DNA of 64,000 nucleotides from Myxococcota bacterium (GTDB lineage Bacteria; Myxococcota_A; UBA9160; UBA6930), in the NCBI GenBank assembly GCA_028285625.1, contig JANQOX010000005.1, positions 372,001 through 436,000 on the forward strand, in the 5' to 3' direction. Below, piece by piece: positions 8,800-16,217 of this stretch (positions are counted from its first letter, which is position 1; every line of letters begins with the position of its first letter). Under the pieces are notes generated by a model, which did not search any database, had not been told where the DNA came from, and was given only the letters and a program-made list of their open reading frames with translations. A program made the translations under genes and the position numbers.

Positions 8800-9561
8800 C
8801 TACTCGCCGTCCGCGGCCGCCAGACGGTCGCGTTCGGCCAATCGCTCTGCCCAGGCGTCCTGGTTGCGGCGTGCGTCTCGGATGAAGGGGCTGCGGCGCA
8901 CGGCGCCGAGGAACAGATCGCCCGCCAGCGACCCCGGAAACCGCACCGGTCGCTTCACGTGCAGTAGCAGCACCACCCGCTCCTGATCCGTGTCGTTCCA
9001 GACCTCGTGCGGGTAGGTGTCGTCGAAGACGAAGCAGTCGCCCTCGGCCCACTGGTGAACGTGCCCCTCCACGTCGATCCGACACGAGGCTGCATCGTCG
9101 GGCACGACCAGGGGCAGGTGGCAGGTCACGATCGCCTTGCTCACGCCTTTGTGCCGCGGCAGGTGCGTGCCCGGGAGCATCACCGAGAAGAAGGCCGTCA
9201 TCAGCCCGGGGATGGTCTCGAGCAGGCGCACGGTCTCGGGGCAGTGCACGCAGTTCGACTCGATGCGGTAGCCGTAGCCCCAGAGAAAGAACGATCGCCA
9301 GCGATCGTCGGCGGCGATCCGCTTGTGGTCCGGGGAGATCTCCGAGATCGGCGGCAGCCGGTCGCGCACGGCGAGGACCTGCTCGGATTCCTTCTTGATC
9401 AGCGGGGCCGCCGCCTCGAGGCTGCGCACCCACGGAAACAGCGCCGGTTCGAAGACGGGCGGGTCGCCGACCTCCGAGTAGCGCGCCAGCACGCGATTGA
9501 AAGGGGCCCGCAGGTCCTTGCCCACGCGCAGGATCGCGCGCCTCGTTCTCGAATCGTGCAA
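8800..9561 (-). CDS. Aspartyl/asparaginyl beta-hydroxylase (AspH/LpxO-like) family Fe(II)/2-oxoglutarate dioxygenase
   Basis: The 253-residue protein has the AspH-family core: GTHLPRHKG (metal His137), DCFVFDDTYPHEVWN (second metal His185) and ERVVLLLHV (Arg195, 2-oxoglutarate contact). The family hydroxylates protein Asp/Asn side chains in animals, but bacterial members such as LpxO hydroxylate acyl chains of lipid A. Here it lies between a serine-palmitoyltransferase-like enzyme (28 bp upstream) and a membrane acyltransferase, which favours a lipid substrate. That assignment is inference from context. Confidence 0.88.
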   Translation of the reverse strand: MHDSRTRRAILRVGKDLRAPFNRVLARYSEVGDPPVFEPALFPWVRSLEAAAPLIKKESEQVLAVRDRLPPISEISPDHKRIAADDRWRSFFLWGYGYRIESNCVHCPETVRLLETIPGLMTAFFSVMLPGTHLPRHKGVSKAIVTCHLPLVVPDDAASCRIDVEGHVHQWAEGDCFVFDDTYPHEVWNDTDQERVVLLLHVKRPVRFPGSLAGDLFLGAVRRSPFIRDARRNQDAWAERLAERDRLAAADGE

Positions 9562-9589
9562 GGCCTCTCCTGCGTCGGTCGCGATGGGG

Positions 9590-10771
9590 TCAGAGGACGC
9601 CGAGGGTCCGGCCCACGTGCTCGAGCGCCGAGAGCGCCCGGTCCAGGTGTTCGCGGGTGTGCGTGGCCATGTACGACGTGCGCAGCATCTCTCGACCCGG
9701 CTCGACGGCCGGCGGAATCACCGCGTTCACGAACACCCCCGCCTCCAGCAACCCTGACGTGAGCCGCATGACGGTGAGTTCGTCCTCGAGGACGATGGGC
9801 ACCACCGGCGACTCGGCGTCCCCGATGTCATACCCCAGATTGGTGAGCTCGCGCATCATGTAGCGCGTGTTCTCCCAGAGATGCTTGCGCCGCTCGGGCT
9901 CGCGCTGCAGGACGTCGAGCGCCGCCAGCGCCGCGGCGGCCGACGCCGGGGGAAGGGCGGCCGAGAAGATCTCCGAACGCGCGTGGTGCTTCACGTACTC
10001 GATCACGTCGGCGTCGCCGGCGACGAAGCCCCCGACCGAGGCCAGCGACTTCGAGAAGGTGCCCATCACGAGATCGACGTCGGACTCGACCCCGAAGTGC
10101 TCGGCGGTGCCCCGACCGTTTTCTCCGAAGACGCCGAGGCCGTGCGCGTCGTCGACCATGAGCCGGGCGCCCGCCGCGCGGGTGGCGGCGGCCACCTGAT
10201 CGAGCTGCGCCAGGTCGCCCTCCATCGAGAAGACGCCATCCACCACGACCAGCGCGGCCTGGCCGTCGGGCACGGCCGCGAGCTTGCGCTCGAGTTCGGC
10301 CACGTCGTTGTGGCGGTACTTCCAGACCTTGCCGAAGCCGAGCCGCGCGCCGTCGAGGATGCACGCGTGGACCAGGCCATCCAGGATGGCCACGTCGCCG
10401 CGGCCCACCAGGCACGAAAGGACGCCCAGGTTCACCTGGAAGCCGGTCGGAAAGGTGACTGCCGCCTCCCGGCGCATGAACGAAGCCAGGCGCTCTTCGA
10501 GTTCGACGTGCAGGTCGAGCGTGCCGTTGAGCAGCCGCGAGCCGGCACAGCCCGTGCCGAATTGCCGGACGGCAGCCTCGGCCGCGGCCTTGACCTCGGG
10601 ATGCGAGGCGAGCCCCAGGTAGTTGTTGGACCCGAGCATCACGACCTCGCGGCCGTCGTAGGTGACGACCGGGTCCTGCCCGGAAGAGAGCGGCCTGAAG
10701 TAGGGATACAGGCCGAGTTCTCGTGCGACTGCGGGCCGCTCGAAGCTCCGGCACTTGTCGAAGACGTCCAT
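9590..10771 (-). CDS. Alpha-oxoamine synthase family PLP enzyme, serine-palmitoyltransferase-like
   Basis: This is a 393-residue fold-type I PLP enzyme of the family containing 8-amino-7-oxononanoate synthase, 2-amino-3-ketobutyrate CoA ligase and serine palmitoyltransferase. It has the SNNYLGLASHP motif, GTGCAGSRLLNGT, the PLP-stacking His135 (LVHACILDG), DDAHGLG (Asp207/His210) and the Schiff-base Lys241 (GTFSKSLASVGG). The GLYPYFRPLSSGQDP N-terminus is most like bacterial serine palmitoyltransferases, which condense an amino acid with an acyl thioester to start sphingolipids. ATG 10771 has a GAGGGG ribosome site; the frame opens further upstream but without conservation. Neighbours support a lipid role, but biotin synthesis cannot be excluded. 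Confidence 0.88.
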   Translation of the reverse strand: MDVFDKCRSFERPAVARELGLYPYFRPLSSGQDPVVTYDGREVVMLGSNNYLGLASHPEVKAAAEAAVRQFGTGCAGSRLLNGTLDLHVELEERLASFMRREAAVTFPTGFQVNLGVLSCLVGRGDVAILDGLVHACILDGARLGFGKVWKYRHNDVAELERKLAAVPDGQAALVVVDGVFSMEGDLAQLDQVAAATRAAGARLMVDDAHGLGVFGENGRGTAEHFGVESDVDLVMGTFSKSLASVGGFVAGDADVIEYVKHHARSEIFSAALPPASAAAALAALDVLQREPERRKHLWENTRYMMRELTNLGYDIGDAESPVVPIVLEDELTVMRLTSGLLEAGVFVNAVIPPAVEPGREMLRTSYMATHTREHLDRALSALEHVGRTLGVL

Positions 10772-10949
10772 GGAACCCCTCGTCTCCGCAACGGGCAGCA
10801 CCCGCGGAGGGGCATGGTCGCCCGGCCGCGTGGTTGCGTGCTCGCCCGTCCGCGGGCTCTTGTGGACCGGCAGGGGGGCCCGGCAGGGGAGAGTGGAGTG
10901 CACGCACGGCGAACGCGCAAGGGTTTTGCCGGTGCGGCCGCAGCCCCGC

Positions 10950-10975
10950 CTTCATGTGCACGCTTCATATGCACA
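10950..10975. repeat. 13-bp tandem pair and TGTGCA-N9-TGCACA inverted repeat in a 246-bp intergenic gap
   Basis: The gap 10772-11017 lies between the PLP-enzyme gene and the small exported-protein gene. It contains CTTCATGTGCACG followed directly by CTTCATATGCACA (11 of 13 identical). Within it the arms TGTGCA and TGCACA form a 6-bp inverted repeat with a 9-nt spacer. It lies about 180 bp upstream of the PLP-enzyme start and could bind a regulator. Nothing else in the gap looks like a gene or RNA. Confidence 0.4.
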
Positions 10976-11017
10976 CACGAGACCCCTGCGGGGACCCGGG
11001 GCCGTGGCCAGAGCAGG

Positions 11018-11473
11018 CTACTCGGCGGGCTGGTCCTCGAAGTAGTAGACGCCCACGGCCTGCAGCGCGGCGCGAGCCGGGCCCACCCGTGCGGTGAACT
11101 GCGCGCTGGGCATCAGCCGCCGCCCGGTCTCCTGGGCGTCGCGCACCAGGGATCGGATTCGCTTGGCGACCGACATCGTCTCGTCGCGGCCCTTGCCCTC
11201 TTCGAGTTGCAGGGCCAGGCGCTTGGCCGCCAGCTCGAGCGACTTGAGCGTGTCCTTGAAGTTGGCTTGCGACGCGCGCGGTCCGCCCGGGGGCTCGCGC
11301 TCTTCTCGGCGCTCGGCGGCACGCAGGTCCGACACGGCCACGACCAACGCATCGGCGGCCTGGGTCACATCCTCCTGGTTCCATTCGGCGAGCTCGGCCC
11401 AGGCCGCGCTGGATCCGGCGAATGCGAGGCCCAGCGAGATGGCCAGGATGGCGAAGAGGCGATGCGGGTTCAT
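11018..11473 (-). CDS. Small exported helical protein of unknown function
   Basis: The 151-residue protein starts with a classic signal peptide (cleavage after ...SSAAWA, about residue 26). The mature part is charged and predicted helical (NFKDTLKSLELAAKRLALQ, DETMSVAKRIRSLV, PARAALQAVGVYYF) with no Cys and no motif I recognise. ATG 11473 has a GGAGG site and overlaps the stop of the ArnT-like gene (ATGA), so it is translationally coupled to that transferase and may act with it in the periplasm. Confidence 0.75.
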   Translation of the reverse strand: MNPHRLFAILAISLGLAFAGSSAAWAELAEWNQEDVTQAADALVVAVSDLRAAERREEREPPGGPRASQANFKDTLKSLELAAKRLALQLEEGKGRDETMSVAKRIRSLVRDAQETGRRLMPSAQFTARVGPARAALQAVGVYYFEDQPAE

Positions 11474-13299
11474 GGGGTGTCCTCCGTGGGCGGGGGTGTA
11501 GCATGCGAGGCGTCGGTCAGGCGCACCAGCCAGATCTCGCGTTCGCGCAGGCGCCAGAGCACGTAGCCCCGGACCGTGGCCACGTGCTCGTAGGCGAAGG
11601 GCTGCGACGCCACCAGGCGGTCGAGCCTGGGCTTGCGCTCCGAGTTGGGGACGGCGAGCAGCGCCGGCCCGCGCTCGAGGGCGGGCAGCACATCGGTGGC
11701 GTGGCGGACGATCTCGGGACGGACGGGCAGGGCGTAGCCCACGCTCGCCGGCTTGAAGCCGTGCAGCAGCAGGCGCTCGCCCGGGCGCAGGTTCGCCGAG
11801 ACCGCCTCGGCGAGGGGTGTGGCAATTCGCACCGGCTCCAGTGCCGGAAACAGGAACCCGAAGGTCGCGAGGTAGAGACCCGCCGACCCGAGCGCCAGGC
11901 GAGGCAAGAGCGCGGTGCCCCCGCCTTGCCAGGCCGCCCGCCCGAGGAACCATGCGAGCCCCGCAGCCACGGCGGCGTAGGCCAGGGTGGCCGCGCGAAC
12001 CCAGATGGCATCGAACGCCACCGCCAGCACGACGCCGGCGATGGCGAGCGCAGTGGGCACCATGGCGACCACGAACGTCTCGAAGCGGCGGCGCCAAGGA
12101 GGCGGGGCCGGGGCATACGTCCGGGCCTCGAATTCGCGCGCCACCAGCAGCGCGAGCGCGGGTGTCGCCACCAGGATGTAGTGGGGAAGCTTCGACGTCA
12201 CGAGCTCGATCAGGATCCAGGGCCCGATGATCCACGCAAGCAGAAACTGCAGGGTGTCGTCGTCGCGACGCGCCGACCAGGCGCGGCCGAGGGCGCGCGG
12301 CAGGTAGGCGGCCCACGGAAACAACATGGCCAGACTCGTCACGAGGTAGTACCCCGGGATGCCGGAATGGCCCTCGAAGGGCTTGGCCGTGCGGCCGATC
12401 AGGTCCTGCTCGACGCCCAGCGTCCAGAACGCGCCCTCGGTCCGGAGCAGCGCGGGGATGCCCCAGGCCGCCACCAACGCGAGCGCCAGGGGCGCGCCCC
12501 AGGCCGGTCCGAGGTTCGCGAGGGCCACACGACCCTCGGCGCTTCGCAGGCCGTGCACCGCGAGGAAGAGCCCCACGGCCACGGCCATGGACGGCCCCAG
12601 CGAGCCCAGCCCCGGGATGGCGACGGCCACCGCGCCCACCACGAGCGCGGCGACGAGCAGCCGGTTGGTGCGCGGTGAGAGATCGCCGCGCAGCGCCACG
12701 CGTGCCGCCCCTGCCGCCAGCAGGAAGCCCACGTTCACCAGCTTGGCCAGGGCTCCGAAGGCCACGCCCAGCCAGAACGCGACGCGTAGCGGGCCGGCGC
12801 GCGCGGGCCCGCGCGACCCATCGCCCCGATCGTCAACGGCCCGATCGCGAAGCGCGTCCCACGCCAGGAACGAGACCGTCGTGCCCAGCAGCAACGCCGC
12901 GTCGGCCGTGAAGGCGTGCGCCTGGAGCACGATGAGCAGGGTCGTGGCCATCACGATTCCGGCGCGTTCGCCCGTCTCGCGCCCGAACCTTCTCGCCCCG
13001 GCGAGCGCCGTGAGCAACACCACCGCCGTGGCGCAGAGCGCCGACGGCAGGCGCAGGCCGAACTCGCTCTCGCCGAAGGCGCGCCAGCTCGCGCCGCCCA
13101 GCCAGTAGATCAGGATCGGCTTCTGGAAGCGCAGCTCGCCCCAGTTGGTGGGGACGATCCAGTCCCCGCGCTCGGCCATCTCGCGCACCGCCAGGGCGAA
13201 GCGCGCCTCGTCGCGATCGACCACCCCCGTGCGCACGCTCCCGGCCAGGAAGAGCACGAGGCATGCGAGGCCGAGCAGAGCCAGACGGCGGGGCTTCAT
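11470..13299 (-). CDS. ArnT/PMT-like membrane glycosyltransferase (GT39/GT83 type)
   Basis: This 609-residue polytopic protein carries the GT-C signature in the first periplasmic loop (VDRDEARFALAVREM), then FQKPILIYWL and the ArnT-like KLPHYILVATPALALL near mid-protein, ending in a periplasmic C-terminal domain. ArnT-type enzymes transfer a sugar from undecaprenyl phosphate to lipid A or another periplasmic acceptor. ATG 13299 follows a typical start pattern (MKPRRLALLGLACLVLFLAG). It lies upstream of, and coupled to, the small exported protein; the lipid-modifying genes follow on the same strand. Confidence 0.9.
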   Translation of the reverse strand: MKPRRLALLGLACLVLFLAGSVRTGVVDRDEARFALAVREMAERGDWIVPTNWGELRFQKPILIYWLGGASWRAFGESEFGLRLPSALCATAVVLLTALAGARRFGRETGERAGIVMATTLLIVLQAHAFTADAALLLGTTVSFLAWDALRDRAVDDRGDGSRGPARAGPLRVAFWLGVAFGALAKLVNVGFLLAAGAARVALRGDLSPRTNRLLVAALVVGAVAVAIPGLGSLGPSMAVAVGLFLAVHGLRSAEGRVALANLGPAWGAPLALALVAAWGIPALLRTEGAFWTLGVEQDLIGRTAKPFEGHSGIPGYYLVTSLAMLFPWAAYLPRALGRAWSARRDDDTLQFLLAWIIGPWILIELVTSKLPHYILVATPALALLVAREFEARTYAPAPPPWRRRFETFVVAMVPTALAIAGVVLAVAFDAIWVRAATLAYAAVAAGLAWFLGRAAWQGGGTALLPRLALGSAGLYLATFGFLFPALEPVRIATPLAEAVSANLRPGERLLLHGFKPASVGYALPVRPEIVRHATDVLPALERGPALLAVPNSERKPRLDRLVASQPFAYEHVATVRGYVLWRLREREIWLVRLTDASHATPPPTEDTP

Positions 13300-13392
13300 C
13301 GCGCGCGAGCCTAGCGAGGCTATCGTCACGCGTCCGAGGAGGTCGTCCTGGCAGAGCGTGTCGCAACGCGCCGCACCGCGGCGTGGTTCTCG

Positions 13393-14040
13393 TTGGGGCT
13401 GCTGCTGCTCGTCGTGGCGATCCCCTTCGACGGCGCCCTCACGACCTGGGGGCGCGGCCTGCGCGACGAGGTTCGCGCCCATTCCGACGCGGGGGGCTAC
13501 GCGGTCGAGCAGGCCACCCAGTCCTTCGGTCGCGTCGAGGGCACGGTCGCCGTGGCGCTCCTGCTGATGCTGCTCGCGTGGGGTACCGGCCGCTCGGGGC
13601 CGCGGGTGGCCACGCTGGTGCTGGCCGTGGTGCTCGCGGGCGCAGCGAGCGCCGTGGTCAAGGTGGGCGTGGGGCGCATGCGCCCGGGGCCGGTCAAGCG
13701 CGACGTGGGGGTCTACGAGACGCGCATCGCCGGTCCGGTGCGTGGGTTCGAAGGCTCGTCCTACCGCTCGTTTCCCTCGGGCCACACCACCCAGGCCGCG
13801 GCCAATGCCACCGTGATGGCGTTCTACCATCCCCTGCTGCTGCCGGCGGCCATCGGGCTCACGGTGCTGGTGGGGGCCGAGCGGGTGTACACCGCCAAGC
13901 ACTTTCCGAGCGACGTGGTCGCGGGCGCGATGCTCGGCACGGGCGTGGCCCTGGTGGTGGTGCGCCGCCGCGAGCGGGGCGGCTGGCGGCTCCCGTGGGA
14001 GGCGCGGGGCGGCGCAGGCTCCGAGCGCGACGCCGATTGA
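13393..14040 (+). CDS. PAP2-family membrane phosphatase
   Basis: The protein has the three PAP2 phosphatase motifs: KVGVGRMRP (K90...R97-P98), SFPSGHTTQ (PSGH at 128-131) and ERVYTAKHFPSDVVAG (R164, catalytic H170, D174). Members dephosphorylate undecaprenyl pyrophosphate, phosphatidate or similar lipids on the outer face of the membrane. The TTG at 13393 is used here. A CTG at 13348 with a strong GAGGAGG site 5 nt upstream would add 15 residues (MAERVATRRTAAWFS) and complete the first helix, so it may be the true start. The gene is divergent from the ArnT-like gene. Confidence 0.88.
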   Translation: MGLLLLVVAIPFDGALTTWGRGLRDEVRAHSDAGGYAVEQATQSFGRVEGTVAVALLLMLLAWGTGRSGPRVATLVLAVVLAGAASAVVKVGVGRMRPGPVKRDVGVYETRIAGPVRGFEGSSYRSFPSGHTTQAAANATVMAFYHPLLLPAAIGLTVLVGAERVYTAKHFPSDVVAGAMLGTGVALVVVRRRERGGWRLPWEARGGAGSERDAD

Positions 14041-14088
14041 CGGTTTCTATATTTCGACTATAATCGAAATATAGACAACCCAAGGAGG
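14037..14088 (+). promoter_or_regulatory. Near-consensus sigma-70 promoter overlapped by a perfect 12-6-12 inverted repeat, upstream of arsI
   Basis: TTGACG (14037-14042) and a perfect TATAAT (14059-14064) are separated by 16 bp. The 12-bp arms TCTATATTTCGA (14046-14057) and TCGAAATATAGA (14064-14075) are perfect inverted repeats around the spacer CTATAA, so the palindrome covers the -10 box and expected start site. AAGGAGG (14082-14088) is the ribosome site for ATG 14094. This AT-rich island in a GC-rich segment looks like a strong promoter kept off by a dimeric repressor of the ArsR type. No repressor gene lies beside it. Confidence 0.85.
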
Positions 14089-14093
14089 CAACC

Positions 14094-14525
14094 ATGCGAC
14101 TCCAGCTCGCCCTGAACGTCCCCGACCTCGATGCCGCGGTCCGCTTCTACGAGAAGATGTTCGACACGCCCGTCCACAAGCGGAAGCCCGGCTACGCCAA
14201 CTTCGCCATCGCCGACCCGCCGCTCAAGCTCGTGCTGTTCGAGCAGGCCGACGCCTCGGAGAGGCTCAACCACCTGGGCGTGGAGGTGTTCGAAGACGGC
14301 GAGGTCACGGCCATTACCGACCGGCTCGCGAAGTCGGGCGTCGACCACGAGACCGAGGACACCACCTGCTGCTACGCCGAGTCCGAGAAGGTCTGGACCC
14401 GCGCCCCCGACGCCACGCCCTGGGAGTGGTACCGCGTGCTCGCAGACGCCGACCACTTCGGCGAGCAGACCGTGCTGGCCGAGCCCGATGCGCCGAAGCG
14501 CCGGCCCGAACTCTCCTGCTGCTGA
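14094..14525 (+). CDS. arsI: ArsI/CadI-type glyoxalase-fold protein, probable C-As lyase
   Basis: This 143-residue vicinal-oxygen-chelate protein matches the ArsI/CadI family. It has NVPDLDAAVRFYEKMF at the start, a putative Fe(II) triad Gln4/His60/Glu111, and the vicinal pair Cys92-Cys93 (DTTCCYAESEKVW) that binds trivalent organoarsenicals in ArsI. Another CC pair ends the protein. ArsI cleaves the C-As bond of methylarsenite and reduced aromatic arsenicals using oxygen. The tightly organised promoter/operator just upstream fits metalloid-inducible expression. No other ars gene is in the window. CadI, the cadmium-induced relative, shares the fold and cannot be fully excluded. Confidence 0.88.
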   Translation: MRLQLALNVPDLDAAVRFYEKMFDTPVHKRKPGYANFAIADPPLKLVLFEQADASERLNHLGVEVFEDGEVTAITDRLAKSGVDHETEDTTCCYAESEKVWTRAPDATPWEWYRVLADADHFGEQTVLAEPDAPKRRPELSCC

Positions 14526-14553
14526 AGAGGGAGGGGCCCGTCGCCGGGGTCCC

Positions 14554-15414
14554 CTAAGCCGGGTTGCGGCGGGCCAGCACGTTCTCGGTGCGGGCGCGTA
14601 GACGGGCGTCGCCGTCGGGGCTTTCGGGCAGGATGTAGTAGGCGTCGGCGTGCAGACCGGCTAGCAGGTGCTCGGCCACCTCTTCGGGCTGGGTCACCGG
14701 CAGGTCGTGGCCTGCCGCCTTGGCGAGCTTCTGGATGGTCTCCAGCGTGATGGGCGGCGCGTTCTGCGGCACCTCGCGCTCGTAGGCCGGCAGGCGATTC
14801 CTTCGCGCGTCGAAGATGTTCGACGCCACGATGTTCGGGCCCGGGTAGAGCACCGACGCGCGGATCGCCGCCTGCTGCGCGGTGAGCTGCAGGTGCAGCG
14901 TCTCGGTCAGCGTCGAGACCGCGCTCTTGCTGGTGGAGTAGATGGGCGTGCCCGGGATCAGCACCAGACCGCCGTTGCCCGACGACGTGTTCACCACGTG
15001 GCCCGGCTCGCCGTGGGCCAGCATGCCCGGCACGAAGGCCTGGATGCCGTGGATCACGCCGTACACGTTCACGTCGAACGTCCAGCGCCAGTCCGAGAGC
15101 GGAAGCTCCCAGATCGGCGCGTCCTCCTGGGGCCCCACGCCGGCGTTGTTGCAGAGCACGTGGACCGGCCCATAGGCCGCGACCGCCTGCTCCTCGAGCG
15201 CCGCCACGGACTCGGGCTGCGTGATGTCGACGACGAGCCCCGTCGCCTCGTGGCCCGCTGCGCGCAGCTCGGCCACGGTGGCGTCGAGGGCCGCCTTCTC
15301 CACGTCGGCGAGCACCACGCGCATGCCCTCGCGGGCCAGGCGCTCGCCGATGGCGCGGCCGATGCCGCTGGCCCCGCCCGTCACCACCGCGTGCTTGCCG
15401 GCCAGGTCCTTCAA
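14554..15414 (-). CDS. Short-chain dehydrogenase/reductase (SDR)
   Basis: This is a 286-residue classical SDR: TGGASGIG cofactor motif (about 12-19), Asp following beta-2 (VVLADVEK, suggesting NAD(H)), CNNAG, and the catalytic Ser plus YSTSK motif. The start is taken as TTG 15414, whose TTGA overlaps the stop of the acetoacetate-decarboxylase-like gene. The frame opens another 23 residues upstream, but that part lies in the neighbour's coding sequence and is Pro/Arg-rich. It is the last gene of the TetR-Rieske-amidohydrolase-ADC-SDR operon and probably oxidises an alcohol intermediate or reduces a ketone. Confidence 0.88.
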   Translation of the reverse strand: MKDLAGKHAVVTGGASGIGRAIGERLAREGMRVVLADVEKAALDATVAELRAAGHEATGLVVDITQPESVAALEEQAVAAYGPVHVLCNNAGVGPQEDAPIWELPLSDWRWTFDVNVYGVIHGIQAFVPGMLAHGEPGHVVNTSSGNGGLVLIPGTPIYSTSKSAVSTLTETLHLQLTAQQAAIRASVLYPGPNIVASNIFDARRNRLPAYEREVPQNAPPITLETIQKLAKAAGHDLPVTQPEEVAEHLLAGLHADAYYILPESPDGDARLRARTENVLARRNPA

Positions 15415-16214
15415 GAGGTGGCGACTTCGATGCCCGGGTTGCCGGGGTCGTCGTAGCGCTGGTGGAGGAACGGCAGCAGCCATTCGCCGGGCACCGTACG
15501 CAGCACCTGGCCGTTGCTCTCGGTCTGGCCCACCTCGTACTCCATGCGCGTGATCCGCCGCACCGGCAGGTCCGCTACCGGGTCGAACGGCGACTCGGTG
15601 AGCACGAGTTCGCCCTCGACCGGGTGCACGGCGCTCTGGTCGTGCTTCCAGTCGAGGCGCACCAGGATCGGGTCGACGTCGAAGTCGCGCGTCTTCTCAC
15701 AGGCGGGCAGCGCCTTGTAGCAGTAGCCGTGCTCGGTGAAGCTGCGCGCCCCGGTGTCGGCGCCGATCGTACCCTTCACCGCCAGGTAGGGGATGCCCAT
15801 GCGCGAGATGGTGCAGCCCACGGTGTCGCCGCTCTTCTCGAACTCGATCTGCGCGATCTTCTTGGGCTCGCCGAAGGTCTCGCGCCCGGGCACCACCGCC
15901 TGCTCGGTGGTCATGGGCATGGTGACGAGGTAGATGCCCTCGACCCCGTCGTAGGTGACCGTCACGCCGAAGATGCCCGAGCCGATCTCGATGGTCAGCT
16001 CGGGGGTGATGTGCATTGCGACGTGTGAGAACGTGACGCACATCTCGGGGTCGGTGGTCACCTCGAGCGGCTTGGGCACGACTGCGCGCAGCAGGTCCGG
16101 GTCGGTCTCGTAGCGGCAGCGGATCGACTGGACGGTGCTGTTCAGGAACTCGGGGTTGGTCTCCCGGGCCTGCTTCACCTGGTCGAGCGTCTTCACGTAG
16201 CGCAGCCTTGCCAT
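15411..16214 (-). CDS. Acetoacetate-decarboxylase-like (ADC family) protein
   Basis: The 267-residue protein is of the ADC fold. GRETFGEPKKIAQIEFE carries the Lys118-Lys119 pair equivalent to the Schiff-base lysine and its pKa-perturbing neighbour in clostridial acetoacetate decarboxylase, and the VVPKPLEVTTDPE region is also typical. ADC-fold proteins include decarboxylases, aldolase-dehydratases and hydrolases acting on beta-keto or related acids. It is 3 nt from the amidohydrolase upstream and overlaps the SDR downstream, so it should act on the same pathway. The substrate is unknown. Confidence 0.87.
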   Translation of the reverse strand: MARLRYVKTLDQVKQARETNPEFLNSTVQSIRCRYETDPDLLRAVVPKPLEVTTDPEMCVTFSHVAMHITPELTIEIGSGIFGVTVTYDGVEGIYLVTMPMTTEQAVVPGRETFGEPKKIAQIEFEKSGDTVGCTISRMGIPYLAVKGTIGADTGARSFTEHGYCYKALPACEKTRDFDVDPILVRLDWKHDQSAVHPVEGELVLTESPFDPVADLPVRRITRMEYEVGQTESNGQVLRTVPGEWLLPFLHQRYDDPGNPGIEVATS

Positions 16215-16217
16215 GGT

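Noticed and set aside
10981..10997. A CCCCTGCGGGG hairpin after the small exported-protein gene
   Set aside because: The stem is only 4 bp with no T-run, which is expected by chance at this GC content; not called as a terminator.
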